Assembly: GCA_945901835.1 (NCBI GenBank)
Contig: CAMDMH010000029.1
Location: 1-11,697, forward strand
Length of the DNA: 11,697 nucleotides
Origin: Devosia equisanguinis
Lineage (GTDB): Bacteria > Pseudomonadota > Alphaproteobacteria > Rhizobiales > Hyphomicrobiaceae
Reading direction: 5' to 3'
Of the stretch, positions 1 through 7,026 are shown one piece after another. The first letter of the stretch is position 1. Every line of letters begins with the position of its first letter. The position numbers and the translations under genes are program-made. A model generated the notes under the pieces. The model made no database searches, was not told the origin of the DNA, and saw nothing but the letters and a program-made list of their open reading frames with translations.

Positions 1-522
1 ATTGGGTTTCGTTGTCGGGTCTGTGCCTACGACACGCGCCCCAATTCGGTTCCAGCTCATCTCGAACAGGCCGTGGACACGGTCGCGCTGAACGACCTGC
101 TGGCACAATCTGACTACGTTGTTCTGGCGCTGCCATTGACCGAGGCAACACAGCACATCATCGATGCCGGTACCCTTTCCCGAATGAAACCGGGCGCGTT
201 GCTGGTGAACCCTGCGCGCGGCTCGCTGGTCGACGAGCGGGCCGTCGCCGATGCCTTGGAGGCGGGGCGCATCGCCGGCTATGCCGCCGACGTCTTCGAA
301 TGCGAGGATTGGGCGCGCGCGGATCGCCCCTCCGGCATCGACACGCGACTGGCGGCCCCCGGTGCTCCGACCTTGCTGACACCCCACATTGGCTCGGCCG
401 TCACGGGCGTGCGCCGCCAGATCGAGCTGGCGGCAGCCTATAGCATCATCGAGGCCCTCGCCGGGAAGCAGCCAGGTGGTGCGGTCAACAATCCCGATCG
501 GCCGCGCGCATGCTCAGCCTGA
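1..522 (+). CDS. ptxD: Phosphite (phosphonate) dehydrogenase PtxD, C-terminal part, cut by the window edge
   Basis: The frame is open from base 1, so the gene starts upstream of the window; about 173 C-terminal residues are present, roughly half of the usual ~336. PtxD is a cytoplasmic NAD-dependent enzyme that oxidises phosphite to phosphate. Seen here: the family Arg in NPARGS (217-219), the Glu in VFECEDWARADRP (second Glu, 304-306) and the His in TPHIGSA (385-387), matching the R/E/H catalytic set of D-2-hydroxyacid dehydrogenases. An Arg nine residues after that His (412-414) aligns with Arg301 of Pseudomonas stutzeri PtxD, which generic family members lack. EDWARADRP is also close to the PtxD sequence as I remember it. 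The stop overlaps the following LysR gene by 13 bases, as expected for a ptxD-ptxE pair. A generic hydroxyacid dehydrogenase is the alternative, but less likely. Confidence 0.85.
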   Translation: MGFRCRVCAYDTRPNSVPAHLEQAVDTVALNDLLAQSDYVVLALPLTEATQHIIDAGTLSRMKPGALLVNPARGSLVDERAVADALEAGRIAGYAADVFECEDWARADRPSGIDTRLAAPGAPTLLTPHIGSAVTGVRRQIELAAAYSIIEALAGKQPGGAVNNPDRPRACSA

Positions 523-1391
523 TCCACGCACGAACGTTTCTCGCTGTGATCGAGGCGGGAGGGTTTCGCCCGGCAGCTCGCAAGCTCGCGCTGTCGCCGT
601 CGACAGCGATCGAGCACATCCGTCAGCTCGAGGCCGACTTGGCGGTTCCCTTGCTCGTGCGACTGAGAGGGCAGGTCAAGTCGACGGCGTACGGCGCCGC
701 ATTCGAGCCGCTGGCGCGTGCACTCGTGTCCACCGCCGAGCGCGCGCACGAGCTCATCACCAAAGCACCGCTCCGGATCGCCGCCTCCAGCAATGTCGGC
801 ATCTACAGTCTGCAACCGAGCATCGCCCGGTTCGGCAAAATGCATGGGATCGCAATCGAGCCGTGGATCGGCGCCAACCCGGCGGTCGCGGAAAGACTGT
901 CGCGCGGCCTCGCCGACGTCGCCGTGATGGAATGGTGGGATGGCCGCCCCGGCTTCGTTGCAAAGGCATGGCGCAGTGAGCCCCTGAAGGTGATCGTGGC
1001 CCGTGATCATCCCTGGGCCGGACGCAAGGCGATCAGTGCAACGGAGCTTGTCGGCTGTCGCATCCTCGGTGGTGAAGCTGGCTCTGGGACTGGCACCGTT
1101 CTGCGCAAGCAACTGGGAGCGCTCGCGGATCGGCTGACGACGATCGATGGCTATGGCAGCACCGAGGCTGTGAAGCGCGCAGTCCGCACGGGTAACGGCA
1201 TTTCCATCGTTCTGGCGTCGACGATCACCGACGAAATCACCGAGGGCGCACTCGCGGCACTGGATATCGAAGGCACGAAACTCGCAAAAGTGATCAGCAT
1301 CATCTTGCCGAGCGGATTGCCAGGAACTTCGAATAGCACCCGGTTAGTTGCCTTCATGCTGCGCGAGACGGCTTGCGATCAAGCGCTTTGA
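510..1391 (+). CDS. ptxE: LysR-family transcriptional regulator, PtxE-like
   Basis: The 293-residue length is normal for LysR regulators. Residues about 3-60 form the winged helix-turn-helix (ARTFLAVIEAGGF, then AARKLALSPSTAIEHIRQLE). Residues from about 88 to the end form the periplasmic-binding-protein-like effector domain, with the typical late segment STEAVKRAVRTGNGISIV. The ATG at 510 lies inside the end of the dehydrogenase gene and has no clear Shine-Dalgarno sequence, so translation is probably coupled to ptxD. In P. stutzeri and Alcaligenes the gene after ptxD is the LysR gene ptxE, so the name rests on order and family more than on a unique motif. Its role in phosphite-responsive control is inferred. 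The gene is convergent with the flavin monooxygenase downstream. Confidence 0.8.
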   Translation: MLSLIHARTFLAVIEAGGFRPAARKLALSPSTAIEHIRQLEADLAVPLLVRLRGQVKSTAYGAAFEPLARALVSTAERAHELITKAPLRIAASSNVGIYSLQPSIARFGKMHGIAIEPWIGANPAVAERLSRGLADVAVMEWWDGRPGFVAKAWRSEPLKVIVARDHPWAGRKAISATELVGCRILGGEAGSGTGTVLRKQLGALADRLTTIDGYGSTEAVKRAVRTGNGISIVLASTITDEITEGALAALDIEGTKLAKVISIILPSGLPGTSNSTRLVAFMLRETACDQAL

Positions 1392-1613
1392 GGCGATCGC
1401 CTTTGGTCGTTGTCGGACGCAAATCAGCACCTATGAACTTGGGTCGACCGGTCCAATCCGATCGCGAAGCCTCCGAATGCGGACGCGGTGTAGGCCGCGA
1501 TCGACGTGGGCTCGGACGAATTGGCCAATGTCGGCTATTGGGATATCGCGTCGGTCGATCGGCCGCGGCATATTCGTTGCCCGTTGCAGACTCGATGATT
1601 TTCCGGCGCTGTA
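1392..1613. other. Intergenic gap between convergent genes
   Basis: This 222-base gap lies between the ends of ptxE and the minus-strand monooxygenase. I see no strong hairpin with a T-run for either direction. Short open stretches exist on the plus strand (for example 1494-1598), but none has a start signal or a recognisable match. Confidence 0.5.
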
Positions 1614-2921
1614 TCAGCGCCGTCCCGAGGGGCGGGGCAGGCCGAGATGATCGCGCAGCGTCGTGCCGCGATAGGCCCTCCGGAACACGCCACGGCGTTG
1701 CAGCTCCGGGATCACCAGCTCGACGAAATCATCGAGGCCGTTCGGCATCATCGCCGGCATGACGTTGTAGCCGTCGCAGGCGCCGCCCTCGAACCACTCC
1801 TGCAGGATGTCGGCGACGTCGCTCGCCGCGCCGATGATCTGGCGATGGCCCTTGGTAGGTGACAGACGCTCGTAGACTTGGCGGATGCTCAAGCCTTCCT
1901 TGCGCGCGGTGTTGGCGATGCCGGCCGCACGGCTCTGCAACATCTTGGAGGCGTCGAGCGCGGGGAACGGCTTCTCGACGTCGACGCCTTTCAAGTCGAC
2001 ATCGATCAGTTTCGACAACGCGGAGATGCCGGCCTCCGGGTGGATCAGCGACAGCAGCTTGTCGTACTTGTCCTGTGCCTCCTGCCGCGTTCTTCCGACG
2101 TACGGAACTACGCCAGGCATCACAAGGGCATGGCTGGGATCGCGACCGCTCGCGGCGGCTTTCGCCTTGATGGCGGCGTAGAAGTCTTTGGCGCCTTCGA
2201 TGGTGCTCTGGATCGTGAAGATCGCTTCGCCCACGCTCGCCGCGAGGCTCGTGCCGTCTTCCGACGATCCGGCCTGCACGATCACGGGATTGCCCTGCGG
2301 GCAGCGCGGAATGCTGAGCGGCCCCTTGACCTTGAAGTACGTGCCGTTGTGATCGATCTGGTGCACGAGGGCCTTGTCGAAAAACGCGCCACTCTTCTTG
2401 TCGATCGTAAGCGCGCCGTCCTCGCAACTGTCCCAGAGCTTGCGCACCACATCGACGAACTCGCGTGCTCGCTTGTAGCGATCGGCATGGGAGTAATGAG
2501 CGTCAAGATTGTAGTTCAAAGCCTCGATCGACGACGACGAGGTCACAATGTTCCAGGCCGCCCGACCGCCTGAGATGTGGTCGAGCGAAGCGAACTTGCG
2601 CGCAATGTTGTACGGCTCGTTGAAAGATGTGCTCGCGGTACCGACGAGGCCGATTTTCGACGTCGCCATTGCGAGCGCTGTCAGCATCGTGATCGGCTCG
2701 AACCTGAACGAGTCCGTGCGATCGCCATCCGGGGTCAAGTTGAATACATCGGCTACGAACAGCATGTCGAAGCAGGCGCGCTCGGCGACCTGCGCTGCCT
2801 TGATGTAGCTCGCGAAGCTGAAGCCTTCGGGGTACGCGTCCGGATGGCGCCAAGCGGCCATGTGATGACCGCCTGGCGCAAAAAACATGCCGAGCTTCAT
2901 CTCGCGGTTGCTGTTGCCCAT
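1614..2921 (-). CDS. FMN-dependent luciferase-like monooxygenase, NtaA/SnaA/DszA family
   Basis: A 435-residue protein, normal for this family. Members use reduced FMN from a separate reductase and O2 to oxidise substrates such as nitrilotriacetate, dibenzothiophene sulfone or pristinamycin precursors. Seen: LGMFFAPGGHHMAAWRHP (10-27), FRFEPITML (72-80), the hallmark GTASTSFNEPYNIARKFAS (94-112) followed by LDHISGGRAAWNIVTS, PVIVQAGSSEDG in the middle, and a closing DDFVELVIPELQRRG...TLRDHLGL. I chose ATG at 2921 because AAGAGG stands about seven bases upstream and homology begins just after; the frame is open further up without homology. The substrate cannot be read from sequence. No flavin reductase is nearby. 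It is divergent from a paralogue at 3591 and convergent with ptxE. Confidence 0.9.
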   Translation of the reverse strand: MGNSNREMKLGMFFAPGGHHMAAWRHPDAYPEGFSFASYIKAAQVAERACFDMLFVADVFNLTPDGDRTDSFRFEPITMLTALAMATSKIGLVGTASTSFNEPYNIARKFASLDHISGGRAAWNIVTSSSSIEALNYNLDAHYSHADRYKRAREFVDVVRKLWDSCEDGALTIDKKSGAFFDKALVHQIDHNGTYFKVKGPLSIPRCPQGNPVIVQAGSSEDGTSLAASVGEAIFTIQSTIEGAKDFYAAIKAKAAASGRDPSHALVMPGVVPYVGRTRQEAQDKYDKLLSLIHPEAGISALSKLIDVDLKGVDVEKPFPALDASKMLQSRAAGIANTARKEGLSIRQVYERLSPTKGHRQIIGAASDVADILQEWFEGGACDGYNVMPAMMPNGLDDFVELVIPELQRRGVFRRAYRGTTLRDHLGLPRPSGRR

Positions 2922-3590
2922 CTCCGTGCCTCTTCGTGCGAATGGATAAATGCCCTGGTCTGCGCGTGCTGGAGAATGCCGCGATGTTGCGCCCTCTGCC
3001 GGCGGTATGTCCAGTCCATTGGTGGCGCAGTTCATTGGTGGCGCGGCTGGTGCCCGACGAGGGCACGGCCCGCCTCCATGGCTCAGCTAGACCTGCACCA
3101 CCAGGACCGTTCTCCAAGGCTGTCGGCACAGATGAAGAGGCGCGCGGTATCGATCTGGCGATGCCGCTCGCATCAGCCGTGAAGGAGCGCCGACAGCCGA
3201 GTATCGAACGCATTGTTCGATACTTCGGCATGAGGTCGATGATGCCATCGAAATCGCGGAGAAGATCATCTGAGTGTGGAACGTACCTCCCCCGAACCCG
3301 AACCCGGACGTGGTCGGCGCCGGCGAAATCGTCGCCAACTTCTGATCGCTCGATGTCAGCTTCTGGGATCGAGCATCACCATCAGCCAAGGGTCGCCGTT
3401 GACCCCCACGGTTGCTGTCATCCGACAGCCTTCGCTGGCGCTCCGGCGATCAGGGAAAAGGGGCATGTGCAACTTGACTTGGAAAATCTGGAGATCCGCC
3501 AGTGGTTGGTCGCATGATCGGAACCTTGATTTTTCGACCACAAGATGTGTGATGCTTCTGGAGGTGCTCCGGGAACGAAGCGAGGAACCG
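2922..3590. promoter_or_regulatory. 669-bp gap between divergent monooxygenase genes
   Basis: The two paralogous monooxygenases point away from this gap, so it must hold both promoters. No gene is recognisable. Long open frames cross it on both strands (2936-3517 plus is the longest), but they are rich in Arg, Ser, Pro, Cys and His like shadow frames and match nothing I know. One strong element stands out, a perfect 9-bp dyad at 3201-3223 (listed separately). A short run of CCCGAA hexamers lies at 3291-3308. I could not settle on a -35/-10 pair; a TTGACT is present at 3474-3479 without a good -10 partner. The gap is long for a plain divergent promoter and may contain eroded genes. Confidence 0.5.
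3201..3223. promoter_or_regulatory. Perfect 9-bp inverted repeat, candidate operator
   Basis: The left arm GTATCGAAC (3201-3209) and right arm GTTCGATAC (3215-3223) are exact reverse complements around the 5-base spacer GCATT. The similarity extends outwards if one base is skipped: CCGA before the left arm against TTCGG after the right. No T-run follows, so it is not a standard terminator. Its place between two divergent genes makes a dimeric-regulator site the simplest reading, but which protein binds is unknown. RNA hairpin function is the alternative. Confidence 0.5.
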
Positions 3591-4904
3591 ATGTCGCGTA
3601 GGCAGATGCATCTCGGAGTGTACGCCGTTGGGAGTGGAAATCACATCGGAGGCTGGCGGTATCCGGGTGCGACAACGAGCGGTGAAGATCTCGAAGCCTT
3701 TAAATTGATCGCTGCCTCGGCCGAACGGGGCAAACTCGATTTCATGTTCGTCGGCGACAATCTCGCCTTTCTCTTCGAGGGGCATCCAGGGCAGATGTTG
3801 CGCTTCGAGCCTACGACGCTGATGGCGGCTCTCGCCGGTGTCACCTCACATATTGGGCTCATCGGCACGGCATCCACCACTTATTCCCACCCCTTCAACA
3901 TTGCCCGACAATTCGCGTCGATCGATCATATCAGCGGCGGCCGTGTCGGCTGGAACGTCGTAACGACGACCACAACCGAAGCTGCCGCAAACTTCGGTGA
4001 CGAAGAGCTGGCAGAGCACGAACTTCGGTATGAGCGTGCGACCGAATTCGTCGAAGTCGTCTTGGGCTTGTGGGATTCATGGGAAGATGGCGCCCGCATT
4101 CTCAACAAGGACACTGGCCAGTACTACGATCGCAGCAAGGTCCATGTGCTCGATCACAAGGGAAAGCATTTCGCGGTCAAAGGGCCTCTCAATGTGACGC
4201 GAACCCCGCAGGGGCGCCCGGTCATCGTGCAGGCCGGCGCGTCCCCAAGCGGGCAGCAGCTAGCGGGGCGTTACGCCGAAGTCATATTCACGGTGCAGTT
4301 GGACAAGGATGAGTCACGCAAGCTCTATGACAACGTGAAAAAAGTGGCCGTTCGGTCCGGTCGGCGGCCCGAGGACTGCAACATTTTGCCGGGGCTGGTA
4401 CCAATCGTCGGGAGCACTGACGATGAGGCGCGTGCCAAGTTGCAGAAGTTGATGGAATATGTCGATCCAAACAGCGCCATGAGGACGATGTCGCTCCGGT
4501 TCGGTCATGACATGTCACAGTATCCGCTGGATGGCCCCGTTCCCGACTTACCGACGTCCAACAAGGCTCAAACCTATCAGAAGGTCGCGACCTCGAAGGC
4601 CAAGCGACTGGGGTACAAGCTGCGTGATATCTATAATGAGATCGCGGTAGGTCGCGGCTATCTGATGGCCTGCGGAAGCCCGACCACCGTGGCCGATCTC
4701 ATGGAGGGATGGTTCAGGGACAAGGCAGTAGACGGGTTTGTGCTTCTCCCTCCCCACTTCCCCGTGGCGTTGGATGACTTCGTCGACTTGGTCATTCCGG
4801 AATTGCAAGAGCGCGGTCTTTTCCGGAGGGAATATGAGGGGAAGACGCTGCGCGACCATCTTGGACTGCTGAAGCCGGACAACAGATACTCTCGATCGCC
4901 CTAA
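3591..4904 (+). CDS. FMN-dependent luciferase-like monooxygenase, NtaA/SnaA/DszA family (second paralogue)
   Basis: A 437-residue protein homologous along its whole length to the minus-strand enzyme at 1614-2921. Seen: LGVYAVGSGNHIGGWRYP (8-25), RFEPTTLM (71-78), GTASTTYSHPFNIARQFAS (92-110), DHISGGRVGWNVVTTTT (112-128), PVIVQAGASPSG, and the C-terminal DDFVDLVIPELQERG...TLRDHLGL. ATG at 3591 is preceded by GAGG five bases upstream and sits just before the conserved region; an in-frame ATG at 3552 would add 13 residues without homology. The clear sequence difference from its neighbour argues for an old duplication or separate acquisition, likely with different substrates. A TctC-type receptor follows 156 bases downstream on the same strand, suggesting a link between uptake and oxidation; that is inference. 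The reduced-flavin partner is not in the window. Confidence 0.9.
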   Translation: MSRRQMHLGVYAVGSGNHIGGWRYPGATTSGEDLEAFKLIAASAERGKLDFMFVGDNLAFLFEGHPGQMLRFEPTTLMAALAGVTSHIGLIGTASTTYSHPFNIARQFASIDHISGGRVGWNVVTTTTTEAAANFGDEELAEHELRYERATEFVEVVLGLWDSWEDGARILNKDTGQYYDRSKVHVLDHKGKHFAVKGPLNVTRTPQGRPVIVQAGASPSGQQLAGRYAEVIFTVQLDKDESRKLYDNVKKVAVRSGRRPEDCNILPGLVPIVGSTDDEARAKLQKLMEYVDPNSAMRTMSLRFGHDMSQYPLDGPVPDLPTSNKAQTYQKVATSKAKRLGYKLRDIYNEIAVGRGYLMACGSPTTVADLMEGWFRDKAVDGFVLLPPHFPVALDDFVDLVIPELQERGLFRREYEGKTLRDHLGLLKPDNRYSRSP

Positions 4905-5060
4905 TGCCGGCTCCGCCCAGCCATCGGCTGTGGCGCTTTCTTCATCGGATGGTCGCGCTGTGCACGCTTTTTCGTCTTTCCGTGATCCCGAGAAGATGTT
5001 CCTGTAAGTGGTGGGGTGGGGATGCGGGTGAATGCGCAATATTAGGTAAGGGAGATCGCA

Positions 5061-6083
5061 ATGAATTATCGAGTGGCTTCCGGTAGGCTCGCCTGCATGG
5101 TGGCATTTCTCTGGGGCGCTGTTCCTGTTGCGGCTCAGGATTTCTACCAAGGCAAGACGATTAACATCGTCGTAGGCTTTTCGCCCGGTGGCAATTATGA
5201 TCTGACCGCTCGTGTGCTTGCTCGCCATATCGCTAGCCATATTCCAGGCAAGCCTACAGTTATTGTGCAGAACATGACAGGTGCGGGCGGCACGACGGCG
5301 GTCCTGCATCTTTTCAGTAGAGCCTTGCGCGATGGCACGGTCATCGGAATGCCGCATCGCAACTACGCGATCGCTCCCCTGGCCAATGATCGGTTGCGTT
5401 ATGACGGGCGGCAATTGATCCCGATAGGCAGCACCACCAGTGAGGTGCAGATCGGCGTGGCTTGGCACCAGGTTGGAGTGACCAAAATCGACGATCTCAA
5501 GACGCGCGAGATCAGTGTGGGGATAACCAGCTTTGACGATGCGATTGGCTCGCAGGCGTTGATGGCAAAGTCTATTACCGGGGCCAAGCTGAAGATGGTG
5601 AGTGGCTATCCGGGAGGCAATGATATTTCGATTGCGATGGAAAGACGTGAGGTCGATGCCCAGTTCGGGATGTCGTTGGGAGTGTTGAAGACACGCCTGA
5701 AGAATTGGCTCGAGGAGAATAAGATCAATATCATTTTGCAGTTCGGCTTGGAGAAATCGCCCGAATTGCCGAACGTGCCGTTCATCATGGACTATGCCAA
5801 GAGCGATCTCGACCGAAAGGCTCTTGAGCTTCTATTGACATCGAACGCCTTTGCCTGGCCGTTCGTGTCACCACCCGGCGTGCCTGCCGACCGGATCACG
5901 ATACTTCGTCAGGCATTCGACGCAACGATGAAGGATCCGAACTTTCTTGCCGACGCCAAGCAGTCGCGTCTTGAGGTGAACCCATTGGGCGGCGAGGCGA
6001 TGCAGGCAATGATTGAGCGCGTCCTTGGATACGACGCGTCCGTCGTCGCCCGTTCCAACGAGATTGTTGCCCCACCACGTTGA
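5061..6083 (+). CDS. TctC/Bug-family periplasmic solute receptor
   Basis: A 340-residue protein of normal family length. Residues 1-25 look like a Sec signal peptide (hydrophobic CMVAFLWGAVPVAA, cleavage likely after VAA before QDF). The mature start FYQGKTINIVVGFSPGGNYD with LTARVLARHIASHIPGKP, then NMTGAGGTTA, is the ligand-pocket signature of the tripartite tricarboxylate receptor family. ATG at 5061 has GGGAG about six bases upstream. Such receptors bind carboxylated or other small solutes in the periplasm and hand them to TctA/TctB, neither of which is present; orphan Bug receptors are common. Following the monooxygenase at 3591 by 156 bases, it may share its transcript and deliver its substrate. 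The specific ligand is not readable. Confidence 0.9.
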   Translation: MNYRVASGRLACMVAFLWGAVPVAAQDFYQGKTINIVVGFSPGGNYDLTARVLARHIASHIPGKPTVIVQNMTGAGGTTAVLHLFSRALRDGTVIGMPHRNYAIAPLANDRLRYDGRQLIPIGSTTSEVQIGVAWHQVGVTKIDDLKTREISVGITSFDDAIGSQALMAKSITGAKLKMVSGYPGGNDISIAMERREVDAQFGMSLGVLKTRLKNWLEENKINIILQFGLEKSPELPNVPFIMDYAKSDLDRKALELLLTSNAFAWPFVSPPGVPADRITILRQAFDATMKDPNFLADAKQSRLEVNPLGGEAMQAMIERVLGYDASVVARSNEIVAPPR

Positions 6084-6142
6084 TGCAATGCTGTTGTTGC
6101 GCGAGTGGCATGGGGGGCTTGAACTATCGTTCTGCAGGGCAT

Positions 6143-6277
6143 GCCGCCCGATTGCGCGTACGGCAAGTAGCCCAACTCGTCGAGCACGAGCAGGTCGACG
6201 CGGCTGATGCCGTCGGCGATGTGGCCCTGGCGGCCGAGCTTGACCTCGGTCTCCAGCTTGTTGACGATGCCAAATTT
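6143..6277 (-). pseudogene. istB: Fragment of IS21-family IstB ATPase
   Basis: Read on the minus strand, about 45 residues match IstB, the AAA+ helper ATPase of IS21 transposons: NKLETEVKLGRQGHIADGIS followed by the Walker B segment VDLLVLDELGYLPYAQSGG. The match stops at GG on the left (base ~6143) and at about FGIVNKL on the right; the Walker A half and the C-terminal sensor region are missing, and no IstA or terminal repeats are visible. This is a dead remnant, 60 bases past the end of the receptor gene, marking an old insertion or rearrangement at the edge of the decayed defence region. Confidence 0.8.
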
Positions 6278-6304
6278 GTGGATTGAACGGAATCAAAGGA
6301 TCGC

Positions 6305-6333
6305 CATCCCCCCACACCCGTGGGGATGAACCA
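6305..6333. repeat. Solitary type I-E CRISPR-repeat-like sequence
   Basis: Bases 6310-6332 (CCCCACACCCGTGGGG followed by ATGAACC) match the core of type I-E (E. coli-type) CRISPR repeats, including the 6-bp stem CCCCAC/GTGGGG with loop ACCC and the ATGAACC tail. The first bases of the 29-base repeat unit (usually GTGTT) do not match. No second copy stands about 61 bases to either side and no cas gene is present, so this is not an array. It could be a leftover repeat, or a chance or otherwise used hairpin. Confidence 0.5.
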
Positions 6334-6397
6334 TACACAGCAACGCCCCCGCAGCTTGCGCCGCCGGGGTCCGCCCTCGGCCAGCGCTCGGATGATT

Positions 6398-6434
6398 GAT
6401 ATTCGACGTCGGACATATCATTGAGATATCCGAC
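6398..6434. promoter_or_regulatory. Three GATAT-CGAC motifs in both orientations, candidate AbiEi operator
   Basis: Three related motifs lie just before the antitoxin region: GATATTCGAC (6398-6407), its inverted relative GTCGGACATATC (6408-6419) and GATATCCGAC (6425-6434). The first two form a dyad centred on the CGAC/GTCG junction, and the second and third form another around ATTGA. AbiEi antitoxins are known to repress their own operons by binding inverted repeats in the promoter, so position and structure fit an operator. No binding evidence exists here. Confidence 0.45.
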
Positions 6435-7026
6435 AAAACAGAACAAACTTCCCTATGTAATCCGCACCCCACAATCAGCGAGATCGTGGCGTGCAGGTCC
6501 TACGCGAGCGGGGGATGTCATCCGGCTCGGCCGCGGCCTCTACCAACTTCCTGATGCGCCGACGAGTGCGTACCACGATCACGCGGTCGTTGCGAAAGTG
6601 ATCCCGACCGGTGTGATCTGCCGCGTATCGGCTCTCGCATTCCACGAACTGACCGACGTCATTCCTTCGCGTGTCTGGATCGCGATCGGCCCGAAGGACC
6701 GCAAACCGGGCCTCGCTTACCCGGCACTACAGGTCGTGCGCTTCAGTGATAGGCACATCCGTGCCGGCATCGAGCATCACAACATCGATGGTGTGGACGT
6801 ATTGGTTACAGCGCCCGCCCGTACGATCGTCGACCTCTTCCGTTACCGGCAAGCTGAAGGGCCGCGTTTCAAGTCGAGCCCTGGCCTCAATATCGCGCTC
6901 GAAGGACTGAGGGAAGCGCTTCGCCAACACAAGGCTACGCCTGCCGAGATAGCCCGCTGCGCTGAGCAAGTGGGTAGTTGGCCCGTGATCCGTCCATACG
7001 TCGAAGCGATGACCGCCAATGCGTAA
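6421..7026 (+). CDS. AbiEi-type antitoxin (type IV toxin-antitoxin), N-terminus degraded
   Basis: AbiEi proteins carry an N-terminal winged helix for promoter binding and a C-terminal antitoxin domain. The C-terminal part is well preserved: GDVIRLGRGLYQLPDAP, VICRVSALAFHELT, RVWIAIGPKDRKPGLAYP, VRFSDRHIRAGIEHH, NIDGVDVLVTAPARTIVDLF, and a final IRPYVEAM. Upstream of GDVIRLG the frame stops resembling the family. Another frame reads RDRGVQVLRERG directly before it and would join up if the G-run at 6510-6514 had one more base, and an ATG at 6455 in that frame is followed at once by TAA. The open frame begins only with TTG at 6421. The DNA-binding head is therefore mostly lost; the protein may be a pseudogene product or an antitoxin without autoregulation. 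It overlaps the toxin ATG by eight bases. Confidence 0.75.
   Translation: MRYPTKQNKLPYVIRTPQSARSWRAGPTRAGDVIRLGRGLYQLPDAPTSAYHDHAVVAKVIPTGVICRVSALAFHELTDVIPSRVWIAIGPKDRKPGLAYPALQVVRFSDRHIRAGIEHHNIDGVDVLVTAPARTIVDLFRYRQAEGPRFKSSPGLNIALEGLREALRQHKATPAEIARCAEQVGSWPVIRPYVEAMTANA

Noticed and set aside
438..1112. A 224-codon minus-strand open frame
   Set aside because: It is the antisense shadow of the ptxD end and the LysR gene.
1494..1598. Plus-strand stretch reading AAIDVGSDELANVGYWDIAS, resembling real protein
   Set aside because: It follows a stop in the same frame, has no start signal and no family I can name; kept only as a possible relic.
3474..3502. TTGACT as a -35 box for the plus-strand monooxygenase
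   Set aside because: No acceptable -10 element at 16-18 bases, so no promoter is claimed.
2936..3517. A 193-codon open frame filling the gap between the two monooxygenases
   Set aside because: Its composition (Arg, Ser, Pro, His, Trp, Cys scattered) and lack of any recognisable motif or ribosome site mark it as a chance frame of G+C-rich DNA.
4548..5468. A 306-codon minus-strand open frame
   Set aside because: It crosses antisense the ends of two well-supported genes (monooxygenase and receptor) and shows no domain.
6249..6400. Possible CRISPR array around the single repeat-like sequence
   Set aside because: No second repeat is found about 61 bases before or after the copy at 6305-6333, so no array is claimed.
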